This document shows, one piece after another, positions 17,569 through 26,987 of a DNA stretch of 64,000 bases. The notes beneath the pieces are model-generated. The model was not told the DNA's origin. It saw only the letters and a program-made list of their open reading frames with translations, and made no database searches. A program made the position numbers and the translations under genes. Source of the DNA: a virus; the IMG/VR virus record IMGVR_UViG_3300033233_000014, positions 1 through 64,000 of that record; one strand, written 5' to 3'. Numbering within the stretch: the stretch's first letter is position 1; every line of letters starts with the position of its first letter.

Positions 17569-19569
17569 CTACCGCCTCGCGACTTCCTCCTCGATGGTCG
17601 AGCCGCCGTCAAACAGGCCAAGCCGCACGACGATGAACTCGGCCGGCAGCAGCGGATTCACCCCCACCTCCACGTTCAGCCGCCCCTCGCGGATCTCGCT
17701 GGTGGGGTTCGTCTCCTCGTCGCACTTGACGAAGGCCGCCCGCTCGAACGTGCCGTCCGGCGAGAAGAGCTGGCCCCGGTCGAAGAGGCTCCGCAGGAAT
17801 TCCTGCACCGTGTCCCGGACGTTGGCCCAGGTGTTCGGCTCGTTCGGCTCGAAGAGCGCGAACCGGAGGCCTCGCCGCAGCGACTCCTTGACGAAGTTCA
17901 GCATGCGGCGCACGGGGACGTAGTGCCGCCCGTCCTTGAAGGACGTGAGCGTGCGGGCACCCATGATCCGGATGCCCTCACCGGGGAACGACCGGATGAC
18001 GTTGACGCCGGCCGGGTTCAGGAGATCCCACTCGCCGTCGGTCGTGTTGTGAGTGAGATCCAGCACGCCGCGCAGGACGATGTTCGCCGGCGCGACGTGG
18101 ATGCCCCGCTGCACGCCCACCTCGGCGTACTTGCCCTGGACGTGGCCCGACGGCGGCATGATGAACCGCCCGCCGCCGCTCACGCCCACGTTCGGATCGC
18201 GGGTGATCACCCACGGGTAGTAGAGCGCCGCGTAGGACGTGTCGAAGTTGGCCTCGATGTTGCGGAAGTCGAGGATCTCCTGGGGCTCGTCGTCAGCCAG
18301 CGGAGCGTCGAGCACCGCGATGAGCCGCCCGCTGCGATCCGCGAAGTCGGCCGCCGCCCGCTCCACCTCGACCGTCGTGATCCCGGGGATGGAGAAGAAG
18401 TTCAGCTCGGGCTGCGTACCGAGCAGGTTCATCCCGGTGAGCGGCGCCACGTCGGAGCCGATGAAGTCTGCATCCGTGACCGGCGCTCCCTCGGTGCCCC
18501 CGGCGAGCGGTGCGCTGACCACCGGCGCCGGCAGCGCCCGGGTGAGATCTGCCACCGCCGGAAAGAGGTCGATGACCGATACGATCTTCGCCTCGTTCGC
18601 CTCGCCACGGAGTCGCGTGCCGAAGTAGTCGCGCTCGTTCGTGGGCTCCATCGAGAGCCCCTCGAACGGCCCATCCCTGAGCTTGCCCTTCTCGAACACC
18701 CGCAGGACGAACTCCTGCGACACCGCGATCGTGGTGGTCGCAGCCAGCGTCGCCGCGCCCGAGATGAGGATCGGCGCGAACCGCACGATGCTGCCGTCGA
18801 TGCCCGTGACGACCGCGCTGCCGAAGTTGTTGCCGTCGTCGAAGTAGAGGCGCGCCCCGATGGACAGATTGACCGCCGTCCGGAGCGTCGCCTTGTCCTC
18901 GCCGTCCGTGAGCGGCGCCGCCAGGACCGTGTTCAGGCGGTGGTCCGAGGCGCTCTGGACGAGGCTGCCGATCGGGAAGACGAAGGCGCCGAGTCCCTGG
19001 AGCGGCCGAACCACCAGTTCCCGCGTCGCCACCAGGATGTTGTAGACGAATGCCTGGATCGTCGTGGCGGACGCCGGATCGGTGATCGTGATGAGGTCGC
19101 CCCGCTTGATGTTGCGGAGCGAGAAGACCGGGATCAGGACCGAGCCGGTGGTGACCGATGCCGCCGAGAGCGTCGTGCGCCAGACTTCGGTCGTGAGGGT
19201 GATGTTATTCCCCCACGCCCCAGGAGAGATGGCGTCGACGTCGAGGGCCGGGCTGCCCTCGTGGTTGACGAGCGTGCCCGATGCCACCAGCGCGCCAAGG
19301 CCGACCACGCGCACGACGAAGCAGCGCGTCCCGCCCTGGTCGAAGAACGCGCGCACCGACGGCTCGAGGTAGGAACCGTTGAAGAACTTACCGAGCCGCT
19401 CGGAGAACTGGGTGAGGTTGGTGATGAGATCGGCGCGGTCGGTGGAGCCCTTCTCCGCCACGCCGACGAAGCCGCCCGTGTTGACGCCGACACCGATGAC
19501 GCGGGGGATACCCCGCTCCTCGATGACGAAAACGTCAGGATGGAGAGTCTCGATCCCAGCGAGTGCCAT
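17569..19569 (-). CDS. Tail sheath protein
   Basis: A 666-residue protein. The N-terminus (HPDVFVIEERGIPRVIGVGVNTGGFVGVAEKGSTDRADLITN) and the C-terminus (GRHYVPVRRMLNFVKESLRRGLRFALFEPNEPNTWANVRDTVQEFLRSLF, then FVKCDEETN) have the classical order of phage sheath proteins. It forms the contractile outer tube. The middle carries a variable insertion (about residues 130-320), which makes it longer than minimal ~480-residue sheaths. This gene is the firmest evidence that the phage is a myovirus. Confidence 0.95.
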   Translation of the reverse strand: MALAGIETLHPDVFVIEERGIPRVIGVGVNTGGFVGVAEKGSTDRADLITNLTQFSERLGKFFNGSYLEPSVRAFFDQGGTRCFVVRVVGLGALVASGTLVNHEGSPALDVDAISPGAWGNNITLTTEVWRTTLSAASVTTGSVLIPVFSLRNIKRGDLITITDPASATTIQAFVYNILVATRELVVRPLQGLGAFVFPIGSLVQSASDHRLNTVLAAPLTDGEDKATLRTAVNLSIGARLYFDDGNNFGSAVVTGIDGSIVRFAPILISGAATLAATTTIAVSQEFVLRVFEKGKLRDGPFEGLSMEPTNERDYFGTRLRGEANEAKIVSVIDLFPAVADLTRALPAPVVSAPLAGGTEGAPVTDADFIGSDVAPLTGMNLLGTQPELNFFSIPGITTVEVERAAADFADRSGRLIAVLDAPLADDEPQEILDFRNIEANFDTSYAALYYPWVITRDPNVGVSGGGRFIMPPSGHVQGKYAEVGVQRGIHVAPANIVLRGVLDLTHNTTDGEWDLLNPAGVNVIRSFPGEGIRIMGARTLTSFKDGRHYVPVRRMLNFVKESLRRGLRFALFEPNEPNTWANVRDTVQEFLRSLFDRGQLFSPDGTFERAAFVKCDEETNPTSEIREGRLNVEVGVNPLLPAEFIVVRLGLFDGGSTIEEEVARR

Positions 19570-19590
19570 GTGAGCCTCCTGCGCGCTGGG

Positions 19591-19827
19591 CTAGCGGCCC
19601 AGCTCCTGCTCGCGCTTCTTGCGGCGCTCACCTGCCGCCGTGACATCCACCAGCAACCTGGCGTCCAGGAGCTTCTGCACTTCCCGGCTCTTGAACTGCT
19701 CCTCCGTCACCTCCCGCTGTTCGCGGGGCGAAAGGAGCAGGCTCTCGCGCTTCCCCCCGGCCATCGTGTCGAGGTTCATCGCCCGCATGCCCTGGCTGAC
19801 GTTCATAAGCGTGCGACTCGAACCCAT
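19591..19827 (-). CDS. Small protein of the tail cluster, unknown
   Basis: A 78-residue charged protein (MGSSRTLMNVSQGMRAMNLDTMAGGKRESLLLSPREQREVTEEQFKSREVQKLLDARLLVDVTAAGERRKKREQELGR) immediately upstream of the sheath gene. The acidic/basic helix with EEQFKSREVQKLLDARLL and the 'spacer before sheath' position resemble small tail assembly proteins of myoviruses. No family is recognised. Confidence 0.6.
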   Translation of the reverse strand: MGSSRTLMNVSQGMRAMNLDTMAGGKRESLLLSPREQREVTEEQFKSREVQKLLDARLLVDVTAAGERRKKREQELGR

Positions 19828-19847
19828 GCTGACCTCCTGGGGGCGCC

Positions 19848-21233
19848 CTAGCCGGGCGCGGCCTCCACGTCCATCTGCTCACGATACACATTTCGCAGGT
19901 GTGGGGGAAGATTCAAGTTGCAGGTGAACTCCGCCCCCACCTGCATGACGACCTTCTCGACCAGCGGCACCTCGGTGGCGGCCTTGAGCCAGACCTTGCC
20001 CAGGATCTTCAGGGTGACGTTGCCGACGAAGAGCCCCTTGGCGACCTGGTCCTCCGCCACCTGGGCCGTCTGCGACATCACGCAGTAGTGATCCCCGATC
20101 GCCACCGAGGTGAAGACGTCTCCCTTGTCGAGGATGCGCGAAAGGGCGTCCTTCATCAGCAGCGCCTCGTGCTTGAGCGAGGATTGCACTCGGACCGAGC
20201 AGAACAGCAGGTAGGGCACCCGCGGGGGCCGGATCCGGGCCACCCGGCGCGCGATCGACTTCTCGACCGCCTGCTGCTCCGTGCGGATCAGCCCATACTG
20301 CTCGAGCCTGTCGAACGTGATGACGACCGAGGGAATCTTCGAGAGCTGGAAGAACTCTTCGGCCCCGATGAAGACTTCGGGGATCCCGACGAAGTTGATC
20401 TCGACCTTCCCCGTCTGGGCGCCCAGGAAGGTGATCGTCCGATTCCCCACCCCGCCGAGGCTGCCGAAGAGGTTCTGGTTCCGATTCGGATCGGTGGTGA
20501 GGTTGTAGACCGTGATCGGCTCCGCCACCGTCACGTCGTAGCCCAACTCGCTCGGCTGCACCGACGGATCGCTGCTGCTGGTCGGGATGGTGACGCTGGT
20601 CCCGCCCGTGAGTTCGGCGATGAAGACCTTCGGGAGCCGGATGGCTCCATCCACGTACCGCTTGAGCGAGCGCGTCACGTCCTCGTAGAGGTTGAGCCGG
20701 CTCTCGTAGCAGATGCCCGTAGTCCGCAGGAGAGGCCGCTGCCGGCCGCTCGCCCCCGGCGTGAGCCGCACCCGGATCCGGATCTGCCGAGGCAGCGTCA
20801 GCGTGGGGAAGGCGGGGATGTGCTTATCCACGGTGTCCAGGTCGTTGTAGACGCCATCGAGAACGCCCACCGCCGGCACCCAGGCGCTCGAACCATCATC
20901 CCAGAGCAGCCACGTCGTGCCCCCGTCGTTGGAGAGCTGGTAGCCGATCCTGGCCCGATCCAGCGGATCCTGCCCCTCGATGAAGGGCTCGATGGCCTCA
21001 AGCACGTCGAAGCTGAACAACTCGGCCAAGCCCTCGAGCGACCAGTTCGGCAGCTCCACGACCGTCTCCCGGTACTTCCCCGCGGAGGAGAAGGACGTCT
21101 CCGCCTGGTTCAATCTCCGGAGCGTCAGGCCGAACTGAGGATGCACGAAGGCGCGCTCGACGGTGGCCGGCAGCATCGGCGCCTCGAAGATGAGATTGCG
21201 GCCGGTGGTGAAGGGATCGGTGCGGGCAGGCAC
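19848..21233 (-). CDS. Structural protein of the neck/tail junction, unknown
   Basis: A 461-residue protein starting at GTG in a TAGTG overlap with the preceding gene. It is beta-rich and has conserved-looking patches (LVHPQFGLTLRRLNQAE, GGTTWLLWDDGSSAWVPA, ICYESRLNLYEDVTRSLKRYVDGAIRLPKVFIAELTGG, YLLFCSVRVQSSLKHEALLMKDAL). No enzyme motif is seen. Its place between the tail completion protein and sheath suggests a neck, collar or terminator function. The family is not recognised. Confidence 0.6.
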   Translation of the reverse strand: MPARTDPFTTGRNLIFEAPMLPATVERAFVHPQFGLTLRRLNQAETSFSSAGKYRETVVELPNWSLEGLAELFSFDVLEAIEPFIEGQDPLDRARIGYQLSNDGGTTWLLWDDGSSAWVPAVGVLDGVYNDLDTVDKHIPAFPTLTLPRQIRIRVRLTPGASGRQRPLLRTTGICYESRLNLYEDVTRSLKRYVDGAIRLPKVFIAELTGGTSVTIPTSSSDPSVQPSELGYDVTVAEPITVYNLTTDPNRNQNLFGSLGGVGNRTITFLGAQTGKVEINFVGIPEVFIGAEEFFQLSKIPSVVITFDRLEQYGLIRTEQQAVEKSIARRVARIRPPRVPYLLFCSVRVQSSLKHEALLMKDALSRILDKGDVFTSVAIGDHYCVMSQTAQVAEDQVAKGLFVGNVTLKILGKVWLKAATEVPLVEKVVMQVGAEFTCNLNLPPHLRNVYREQMDVEAAPG

Positions 21234-21793
21234 TACTTCAACTCCCGCGCCAGGATGTCCCCCAGCGCCGGCAGCACCTTCGCTGCGTACTTCTCCGTCT
21301 CCTCTGCCGCCGGGCCGAACCACGGCCGCGGCGGGACGACGATGAAGCGCGTGTCGGTACGAAGCGGGAAGCCCTTGAACGCGAAGAACGCCCGCATCTC
21401 CGGCGACACCGGGATGGTCGCTCCATGCTCATGGACGGCCCCGATGACCGCCAAGTCCTCGCCTCCGGGGCCCGTCGCGCCCTCCGGCAGCCCGGCGAAC
21501 CACGCCTTCCCTTCGTTCCAGGCTTTCATGGCCCGAATGAACGTGCCGGTGTCGACGAGTGGCCGGTCATTGCCCTTGATCGCCTTGGTGATCGCGCTCA
21601 ACTCAGACCATCCCGACCGCCGCCGCTGGATGCCCGCGAGCAGGAAGTCCAGTCCCTGCTCGGCTACGTGCTTGAGCGTCTCCTGGGTCTTCGGCCCGTT
21701 GAGCAGCGCTTCCGGCTTCTCCAGCGCCTTGATGAGGTGCCGCAGTTGCTTCTTCGCCGCCGGCTTGAAGTCGATCTTCAGGAAGCGGGCCAT
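21233..21793 (-). CDS. Tail completion / virion morphogenesis protein (gpS-like)
   Basis: A 186-residue protein starting MARFLKIDFKPAAKKQLRHLIK. The order 'DTGTFIRAM...GTP-like loop...AVHEHGATIPV...VPPRPWFG' matches P2 gpS/Mu gpG phage virion morphogenesis proteins, in which PxRPW/FLG is the conserved end. These proteins complete the tail at the head-proximal end. The gene follows head-tail joining genes in the order typical of myoviruses. Confidence 0.8.
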   Translation of the reverse strand: MARFLKIDFKPAAKKQLRHLIKALEKPEALLNGPKTQETLKHVAEQGLDFLLAGIQRRRSGWSELSAITKAIKGNDRPLVDTGTFIRAMKAWNEGKAWFAGLPEGATGPGGEDLAVIGAVHEHGATIPVSPEMRAFFAFKGFPLRTDTRFIVVPPRPWFGPAAEETEKYAAKVLPALGDILARELK

Positions 21794-21795
21794 CG

Positions 21796-22248
21796 CTAGA
21801 TGCTGCCCAACTGCTTCGCCTGCTTCTCGCAATCACAATGCAGCAGGATCGGCACAGCGAAGTGCTTCTGCCGGTTCCCGCCGAAGGCCGACGCCTTCAC
21901 CGCCTTGATGACGTTCCAGTCCGCCGGGATGCCGTTGACGGAGACGATCCGATCCCCCTTCTTGATGAGGAAGCCCGGCGCGATCTTGGCGAGTTCCCAG
22001 AACCGGAAGACGAAGTGGACGGTGCTCGGCAACGCGTCCCCCGTCCGCGTCCGCTCGAGCTGGAACGTGCGCTCGAGGGCGACCACCTGGCCGATCACGA
22101 TGACCGGCGGGTCATAGATGCGGTTCTGCCGCGCCTCGCGGAAGTCCACGTCGCGCGGCGTCTGGTCGAGGCGCAGCACCCGGACGCCCACCAGCACCCG
22201 GTTGATGTAGACCGGCGCGCCCTTGGTGTAGGGGCCGAAGAAGCCCAC
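21796..22248 (-). CDS. Head-tail connector region protein, unknown
   Basis: A 150-residue protein starting at GTG overlapping the upstream stop (TAGTG). It has a beta-rich core (GAPVYINRVLVGVRVLRLDQTP, PPVIVIGQVVALERTFQLE) and a C-terminal CDCE near the end. No family is recognised. The position between a likely neck protein and gpS suggests a tail-terminator or joining function. Confidence 0.6.
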   Translation of the reverse strand: MGFFGPYTKGAPVYINRVLVGVRVLRLDQTPRDVDFREARQNRIYDPPVIVIGQVVALERTFQLERTRTGDALPSTVHFVFRFWELAKIAPGFLIKKGDRIVSVNGIPADWNVIKAVKASAFGGNRQKHFAVPILLHCDCEKQAKQLGSI

Positions 22249-23204
22249 TAGGCGTATCCCACGTACATCGCCGGCGTCGAGTATTGCTGCAGGATGTCGT
22301 CGACCTCGGCGTTCCCCGACGTCCACGAACCGCCCGCATGGCTGTGGATCGCCTTCATCGGGGTGAGGCTGTACGAGTAGCCCTCGACCGACTCCGAGTT
22401 GAGCCGCGTCCCGATCCCGAAGGGCGACTCGGCGGTGTCGATGTCCCCGATCTTCTGCACCCGATCCCGCACCATGAGCAGGCACGCCCGCTGGATGTCG
22501 TCGATCACCCGCCCGTACTTCACCACCGGCGCCCCGGCCGGGACGTCGGCGTCCGGCGGCACCAGGCCCGGATCGAAGGCGAGCGTGTGCGGCGCGCCCG
22601 AGGTGTCCACGGCCTCGACGATGGCGTGGAACGACTTCGGTTCCGGCTCCGCTCCGATCAGGATCGTGTCGCCCACCCGGATCTTCGTGGCGTCCACCAC
22701 CGAGATCGGGCTGGTGATCGATGACGCCGGGAGCGCCAGCGTCGTCCGCCGCGCCACGAAGTCGTCGGCGAGCCAGCCGAAGGCGCCGTCCAGGATGATG
22801 AAGTGCGGGTACTCCGGCAGGCGGACGTTCCGCGTGACCATCATCACGTACCGCTGCTTCACCTGGTACGCAACCGAGGGATAGGTGAGCGAGATGAGGC
22901 CCGTGCGCTCCGCCCGGAGCGAGAACAACTCGAGGATCGGGATCAGGTTCGGCATCCGGGCCACGCTGCTCCGGGAGCCATCCACCTTCTCCCGCAGGCG
23001 GATCGGCAGGAACCATTGGTCGGTGAGCCGGTTGATCTTGTGGCTCATGTCCCGGATGAGCCCCCGCAGCCGGTCGTCGTCCACCCCGAACAGCGGGTCG
23101 GCGACCTCGTCCTTGATCCCTGCCGCCCGCGCCTGGGGCACGGTGACGTAGGCGAAGACCGTCTGCAGCGCCCCTGCGTAACTCGAACCGAAGCCCTCGG
23201 GCAT
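22248..23204 (-). CDS. Head-tail connector-like structural protein
   Basis: A 318-residue protein, MPEGFGSSYAGALQTVFAYVTVPQARAAGIKDEVADPLFG. Helical N-terminal segment (RLRGLIRDMSHKINRLTDQWF), then mixed alpha/beta with VVDATKIRVGDTILIGAEPE (an Hint-like or SH3-like loop) and a C-terminal Ser-rich tail. It follows the small capsid-proximal gene and precedes neck genes, the place of connector or stopper proteins. No family call is possible by eye. Confidence 0.6.
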   Translation of the reverse strand: MPEGFGSSYAGALQTVFAYVTVPQARAAGIKDEVADPLFGVDDDRLRGLIRDMSHKINRLTDQWFLPIRLREKVDGSRSSVARMPNLIPILELFSLRAERTGLISLTYPSVAYQVKQRYVMMVTRNVRLPEYPHFIILDGAFGWLADDFVARRTTLALPASSITSPISVVDATKIRVGDTILIGAEPEPKSFHAIVEAVDTSGAPHTLAFDPGLVPPDADVPAGAPVVKYGRVIDDIQRACLLMVRDRVQKIGDIDTAESPFGIGTRLNSESVEGYSYSLTPMKAIHSHAGGSWTSGNAEVDDILQQYSTPAMYVGYA

Positions 23205-23205
23205 G

Positions 23206-23601
23206 CTACATCCTCCCGCCCGGGAAGAGCCGCGTCCGCGAGGTGTGGTAGAAGAGCCACGGGTCCGAGAGATCCTCCGTGGCCCGCCGCCATTCGGAGG
23301 TGGTCACGCCGACCTGGTCGGACCGGAACTTCTTCGGGTCGATCATCGACTGGCGCTGCGTCAGGTCGACCGGCGGGAACGGCCCGATGGGGTTCCCGTC
23401 GGCATCCGATTCCCGGAAGAGGTACACGCCGCTCTCCGGCGTGCCCATGAGCAGGAAGATCTGCGCGTCCCGCTCGTCGTTGACCCGCGTGACGTGCGGC
23501 CCGCCTGGCACTTCGGCCCCGGCGAACGTGTAGGCCAGCCCCGAGGACGGGCCTCGGTACTGCCGCACTCCGCCGAAGCGGAAAGTGAAGAACCGCGCCA
23601 C
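23206..23601 (-). CDS. Head completion-region protein, unknown
   Basis: A 131-residue protein. I chose the GTG at 23601 because it lies 53 nt downstream of the centre of a copy of the 21-bp palindrome; a weak CAAGAT box is 6 nt before it. The protein contains LTQRQSMIDPKKFRSDQVGVTTSEWRRATEDLSDPWLFYHTSRTRLF, a distinctive C-terminal stretch. It is the first gene after the capsid terminator, so it begins the next transcription unit. Function is unknown. Confidence 0.6.
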   Translation of the reverse strand: MARFFTFRFGGVRQYRGPSSGLAYTFAGAEVPGGPHVTRVNDERDAQIFLLMGTPESGVYLFRESDADGNPIGPFPPVDLTQRQSMIDPKKFRSDQVGVTTSEWRRATEDLSDPWLFYHTSRTRLFPGGRM

Positions 23602-23643
23602 GGCTCCATCTTGGCAGAATCCCTCGAGCCGGGCAAGGACAAC

Positions 23644-23664
23644 GACTGCAGACCGTCTGCAGTC
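23644..23664. repeat. Copy 2 of a four-copy 21-bp palindrome (operator candidate)
   Basis: The sequence is an inverted repeat with 10-bp arms around one base (core ACTGCAGACCGTCTGCAGT). It lies between the capsid terminator and the GTG of the 23206-23601 gene, centred 53 nt before that start. The identical or near-identical element recurs at 7750-7770, 45656-45676 and 60569-60589. Confidence 0.75.
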
Positions 23665-23665
23665 G

Positions 23666-23702
23666 AAAAAGAAAGAGCCCCGTCGACCATCGACGGGGCT
23701 CT
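23666..23702 (-). terminator. Rho-independent terminator after the capsid gene
   Basis: A 13-bp GC-rich stem (arms at 23674-23686 and 23690-23702, loop of three) is followed on the minus strand by TTCTTTTT. It lies 27 bp after the stop of the capsid gene. High-level capsid transcription would end here. Confidence 0.88.
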
Positions 23703-23729
23703 TGTGAAGGAGAAGGGCTGGGGATCGCG

Positions 23730-25121
23730 CTAGACGATGAGCGTCCGGCGCCGGAGGTTCTTGCACTTGACCACCGCGTCCACGTTCTCGACCTGGGCGT
23801 CGATCTGGTTGTAGACGATGGTCTCGATCTGGTCGGTGTTCTTGTTGAACTCCGTGAAGATGCGGGTGCCGTCGAGGATGCCCGCGATGAAGTTCTTCGG
23901 GTTCGCCAGCCAGATGAACGAGCCCTCGAACACCGTGTTCGACGTGCCCGACGCCGCGCCCGTCTTGGTGACGTCCGCCGCCGGGAACGGATCGAACACG
24001 CCCGCGGGGCCCAGGAGCCCGAGGGTCGTGTAGGCCTGGGAGGCCGCCGCGACCGGCATGAGGGTGATGCTCGACGCCGCGCCCGTGCTCGGGCTCTCGA
24101 AGAGCAGCCGTCCCTCACGGTCGTCCCGCGCCACGTCCACCGTGAGCGTGGGGATGGCCGCCTTGAGCGCGGCGTTGATCTGCCGCGCCACCTCGACGGC
24201 GTTGAGCGTGCCGTGCGTGAGCACGATGGTCACGCCCGCCGCCGGGAGGGCATCCACCTTCAGCTTGATGGTGTCGTTCGCGCTGGTGATCACGAACGGC
24301 GCGAACTCGGCCCCGAGGAACTCGGCCCGGGTCGCCGCCGTGATCGTGATCGGCGCGTCGTCCGGGATCAGCGGCACGCGGATCATCGGCGTGCCGAGCG
24401 GCGCCATCTCGGCGCCCTGGAGCGCCGCGTCGCCGAGGATCGTGCCACGGTCGCTGACCACGTCCGCCCAGTCCGTCGCGATGGCATCCCCGACCAGCCA
24501 CCGCAGGCCCGGGTCGTTCTTGTACTGCTTGGGGATCTGCCGCTTCATCTGGCTGAAGATCCCCTTCTGGATGCTCGCACCCTTCACGTCGACGATGTGC
24601 GCGCTGTCGGTCTGGCGGTCCCAGCCGTTGAACCGGCGGAGCAGCCGGTCCCGCGCCGTGGCGCCGACCGTCGCCGTGTCGCCGTTGATGTGCAGATCCT
24701 CGAGGTCGGTGGCGATGCGCTCGACCATCGTGTTCATGATGGTCTGCTCGAAGTCGTTCTGCTCGATGTTGCCCTGCAGCGCCTCGGTCGTGATGTTCCA
24801 GGCGCTGCGCACCTTCTGCGCCCGGAGCACGATGCGCTGGAACTTCGCCCGGCTCAGGTTGCCGGTGTCGGTCGCCTCGTCCACGCTCTCGGTGACGGGC
24901 TCCCCGATCCACAACTTGTCGATGTCCATCAGCGGCCGGGGCATCCGGATGAACCGGCTGATGGGCAGCATCACGCTGAACTTCTTGACCAGCGTGACGA
25001 ACTGGGTCTGCTGCAGCGGGTTGAGCAACCCGCCCGAGAGCAGGTCCGAGGTGGCGATCGTCTTCTCGATCAGCTCCTCGTTGATGTCCTGCCGGTGCGA
25101 CCGCGTGGCTACTGCGTCCAT
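23730..25121 (-). CDS. Major capsid protein (HK97-like)
   Basis: A 463-residue protein. I take the second in-frame ATG (25121) because AAGGAG lies at proper spacing from it; the ATG at 25127 would be only one base from the ribosome site. The N-terminal part (LLNPLQQTQFVTLVKKFSVMLPISRFIRMPRPLMDIDKLW) and the E-loop/P-domain order with VRSAWNITTEALQGNIEQNDFEQTIMNTMVERIATDLEDLHINGD are those of HK97-fold capsids. An inserted domain at about 260-370 (TIKLKVDALPAAGVTIVLTHGTLNAVEVARQINAALKAAIPTLTV) looks like flagellin-hook modules. It follows the protease-scaffold gene and ends in a strong terminator. Confidence 0.9.
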   Translation of the reverse strand: MDAVATRSHRQDINEELIEKTIATSDLLSGGLLNPLQQTQFVTLVKKFSVMLPISRFIRMPRPLMDIDKLWIGEPVTESVDEATDTGNLSRAKFQRIVLRAQKVRSAWNITTEALQGNIEQNDFEQTIMNTMVERIATDLEDLHINGDTATVGATARDRLLRRFNGWDRQTDSAHIVDVKGASIQKGIFSQMKRQIPKQYKNDPGLRWLVGDAIATDWADVVSDRGTILGDAALQGAEMAPLGTPMIRVPLIPDDAPITITAATRAEFLGAEFAPFVITSANDTIKLKVDALPAAGVTIVLTHGTLNAVEVARQINAALKAAIPTLTVDVARDDREGRLLFESPSTGAASSITLMPVAAASQAYTTLGLLGPAGVFDPFPAADVTKTGAASGTSNTVFEGSFIWLANPKNFIAGILDGTRIFTEFNKNTDQIETIVYNQIDAQVENVDAVVKCKNLRRRTLIV

Positions 25122-25157
25122 GTGCATGCTCCTTCAAGGCCGCCGCGAAGGCGGCGG

Positions 25158-26987
25158 TTAGTACTTGCCGGTGGCCTCTGCCGCGGGCTTGCTCCACAGG
25201 CCGCCCCACACGCTTCCCGCCTGCCGGGGGACTCCAACCGTGGAGTCCGCTTCTCCGCGCGGGCCGCTCTGGCTCACGCCGCCTGCCTTCTCGACCCGGC
25301 GCATCCGACCCTCGAAGCGACCCTCGAGGTCGGCGAACCGGCTGGAGAGATCGTTCAGCACGCTCCCGAACCCGCCGATCTGCTTCTCGATGGCGCCCTC
25401 GCGCTCCGCCTGCTGCTGGAGCACCTTCTCGACCGCCGCGACGACCACCTGCTCGGTGAACGCCTGCTGCTTCTCGATGATGCCCGCGTCCCGCTCCCCG
25501 AGCGCCTTCTCGAGCATCTCGGCGGTGATGACGGGGACGCCACCAACGGCGAGCGTCTTGCCGAACTTGTCGTTCTCGCCCTGCTTGGGCAGCCGGTCCG
25601 CGTCGGCGACGGCCGCCTTCGTGGTCGCGAGGGCTTCCTTGGCCGTGCCCGCCGTCACCGGGATCTCGCCGCCAACCTGGATGTTGCGGCGCGCGTCGGT
25701 GACGCCCGATCCGCCGACGTCCGTGGAGTCGCCCGCCGGCGCCTTGTCGGGCGCGTAGCCGGCCCCCTTGGCTGCGGAGAGGTCGCGCGGCGCGAACACC
25801 TCGTCCGTTACGCCGGCGCCGCCCGTTTCGCCCTTGCCGGCCTGTGCGCCCGTGAGCGTCTTGCCGACCACGTCGTGCAGCGTCTTGAGCGCGCTGCGCA
25901 GCGCCTCCTCGACGTCCTTCGACAGCGTCGACTGGCTCTTCGCCAGGAGCACCGCGACGTCGTTGGCGAGATCCTGGAGGCTCTCGCCGCCGCTCTTCGC
26001 GGCGGTCTGCCCGTGCTTCTTCGCCTCCGGTTCGAACTTCTTCTGCTCGGGCATCGCCTTGGGCTCCTTCGGCGCGGCCGACGCCTTCTCGATGGCCGGA
26101 GCACCCGCGCTCGGAACCGCTGTCACGACCGTCTGCTTCTCCATCGGCGTCTCCTTCTCTGCCGGGGTCTCCTCGGCGGTGGGCGTCTCCTCGGCGGTGG
26201 GCGTTGCCGGACTCATACGACGCGCCATCTTGCCGATGTTCGCCAGGAAGGTGGCTCCCACGCGGACGTCATCGAGCTGGGTGTCCATGTTAGGTCGGGG
26301 CGCATTCTCCACGGCGGCCTGTGCCTTGGCAAGGGCCTCTTGGCCCCAATTCCATCCGGCCTTCGTCGCCTCGTCAAGGGACTTCGCGATGGCCTCGACG
26401 AACGAGGTCCGGGGATTGGCGGCCTGCTTCTCCCGAGTGGAGGCGATGTGGTCGAGTTCCAGGTCGTTGATCGTGCGGCTGAGCCCGCCTTGCGTCATCT
26501 CGATGGTGATCGCGTCCCGGTTCTTGAGGTTCAGCTTCCCGCCGATGGAGAGTTGCTTGCTGCAATTCCCGCTCGACACCTCGCGGAACAGGTCGCGCGC
26601 CTGCGGGTACTCGCCGTTCAACTCGATCTCGGCCACGAACTGCCGCAGCGGACGCCCATTGGCATCCGTGGTCTGGATGACCCGCCCGTCGACCGTCTTC
26701 CCGAAGCCGAAGACCGAGCGGTGCGTCTCGAGGAACGGCACCCCCGCCTTCGCCATCGCGGCCATCTTGTCGAGCGCAACCTGGCTCATCCGGTCCCGCT
26801 GCAGGTCCAGTTGGTCGTCGCTGGCGACGGCGCGGACGAACATCTTGCCGGTCTGCGGATCCTGCCACGCCTTGTCGACCACGGCCCCGAACTCGAAGCG
26901 GAGGTTGGTGGGATCGAAGACCATCGGCGCCTCGACCGCGCCAGACTTCACGACGGGCACGATGATCGCGAGGTCACTTTGAGCCAT
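25158..26987 (-). CDS. Prohead protease fused to scaffolding protein
   Basis: A 609-residue protein. Residues 1-200 resemble the HK97-type prohead serine protease: VPFLETHRSVFGFGKT contains the candidate catalytic His89, and SSGNCSKQLSIGG the candidate Ser143/Ser147. Residues 230-560 are Ala-, Glu-, Lys-rich and low complexity (TPTAEETPTAEETPAEKE, DVEEALRSALKTLHDVVG, QQQAEREGAIEKQIGGFGSVLNDL), as in scaffolds that are cleaved after assembly. The fusion of protease and scaffold is known in myoviruses. It lies between portal and capsid genes, as expected. Confidence 0.85.
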   Translation of the reverse strand: MAQSDLAIIVPVVKSGAVEAPMVFDPTNLRFEFGAVVDKAWQDPQTGKMFVRAVASDDQLDLQRDRMSQVALDKMAAMAKAGVPFLETHRSVFGFGKTVDGRVIQTTDANGRPLRQFVAEIELNGEYPQARDLFREVSSGNCSKQLSIGGKLNLKNRDAITIEMTQGGLSRTINDLELDHIASTREKQAANPRTSFVEAIAKSLDEATKAGWNWGQEALAKAQAAVENAPRPNMDTQLDDVRVGATFLANIGKMARRMSPATPTAEETPTAEETPAEKETPMEKQTVVTAVPSAGAPAIEKASAAPKEPKAMPEQKKFEPEAKKHGQTAAKSGGESLQDLANDVAVLLAKSQSTLSKDVEEALRSALKTLHDVVGKTLTGAQAGKGETGGAGVTDEVFAPRDLSAAKGAGYAPDKAPAGDSTDVGGSGVTDARRNIQVGGEIPVTAGTAKEALATTKAAVADADRLPKQGENDKFGKTLAVGGVPVITAEMLEKALGERDAGIIEKQQAFTEQVVVAAVEKVLQQQAEREGAIEKQIGGFGSVLNDLSSRFADLEGRFEGRMRRVEKAGGVSQSGPRGEADSTVGVPRQAGSVWGGLWSKPAAEATGKY

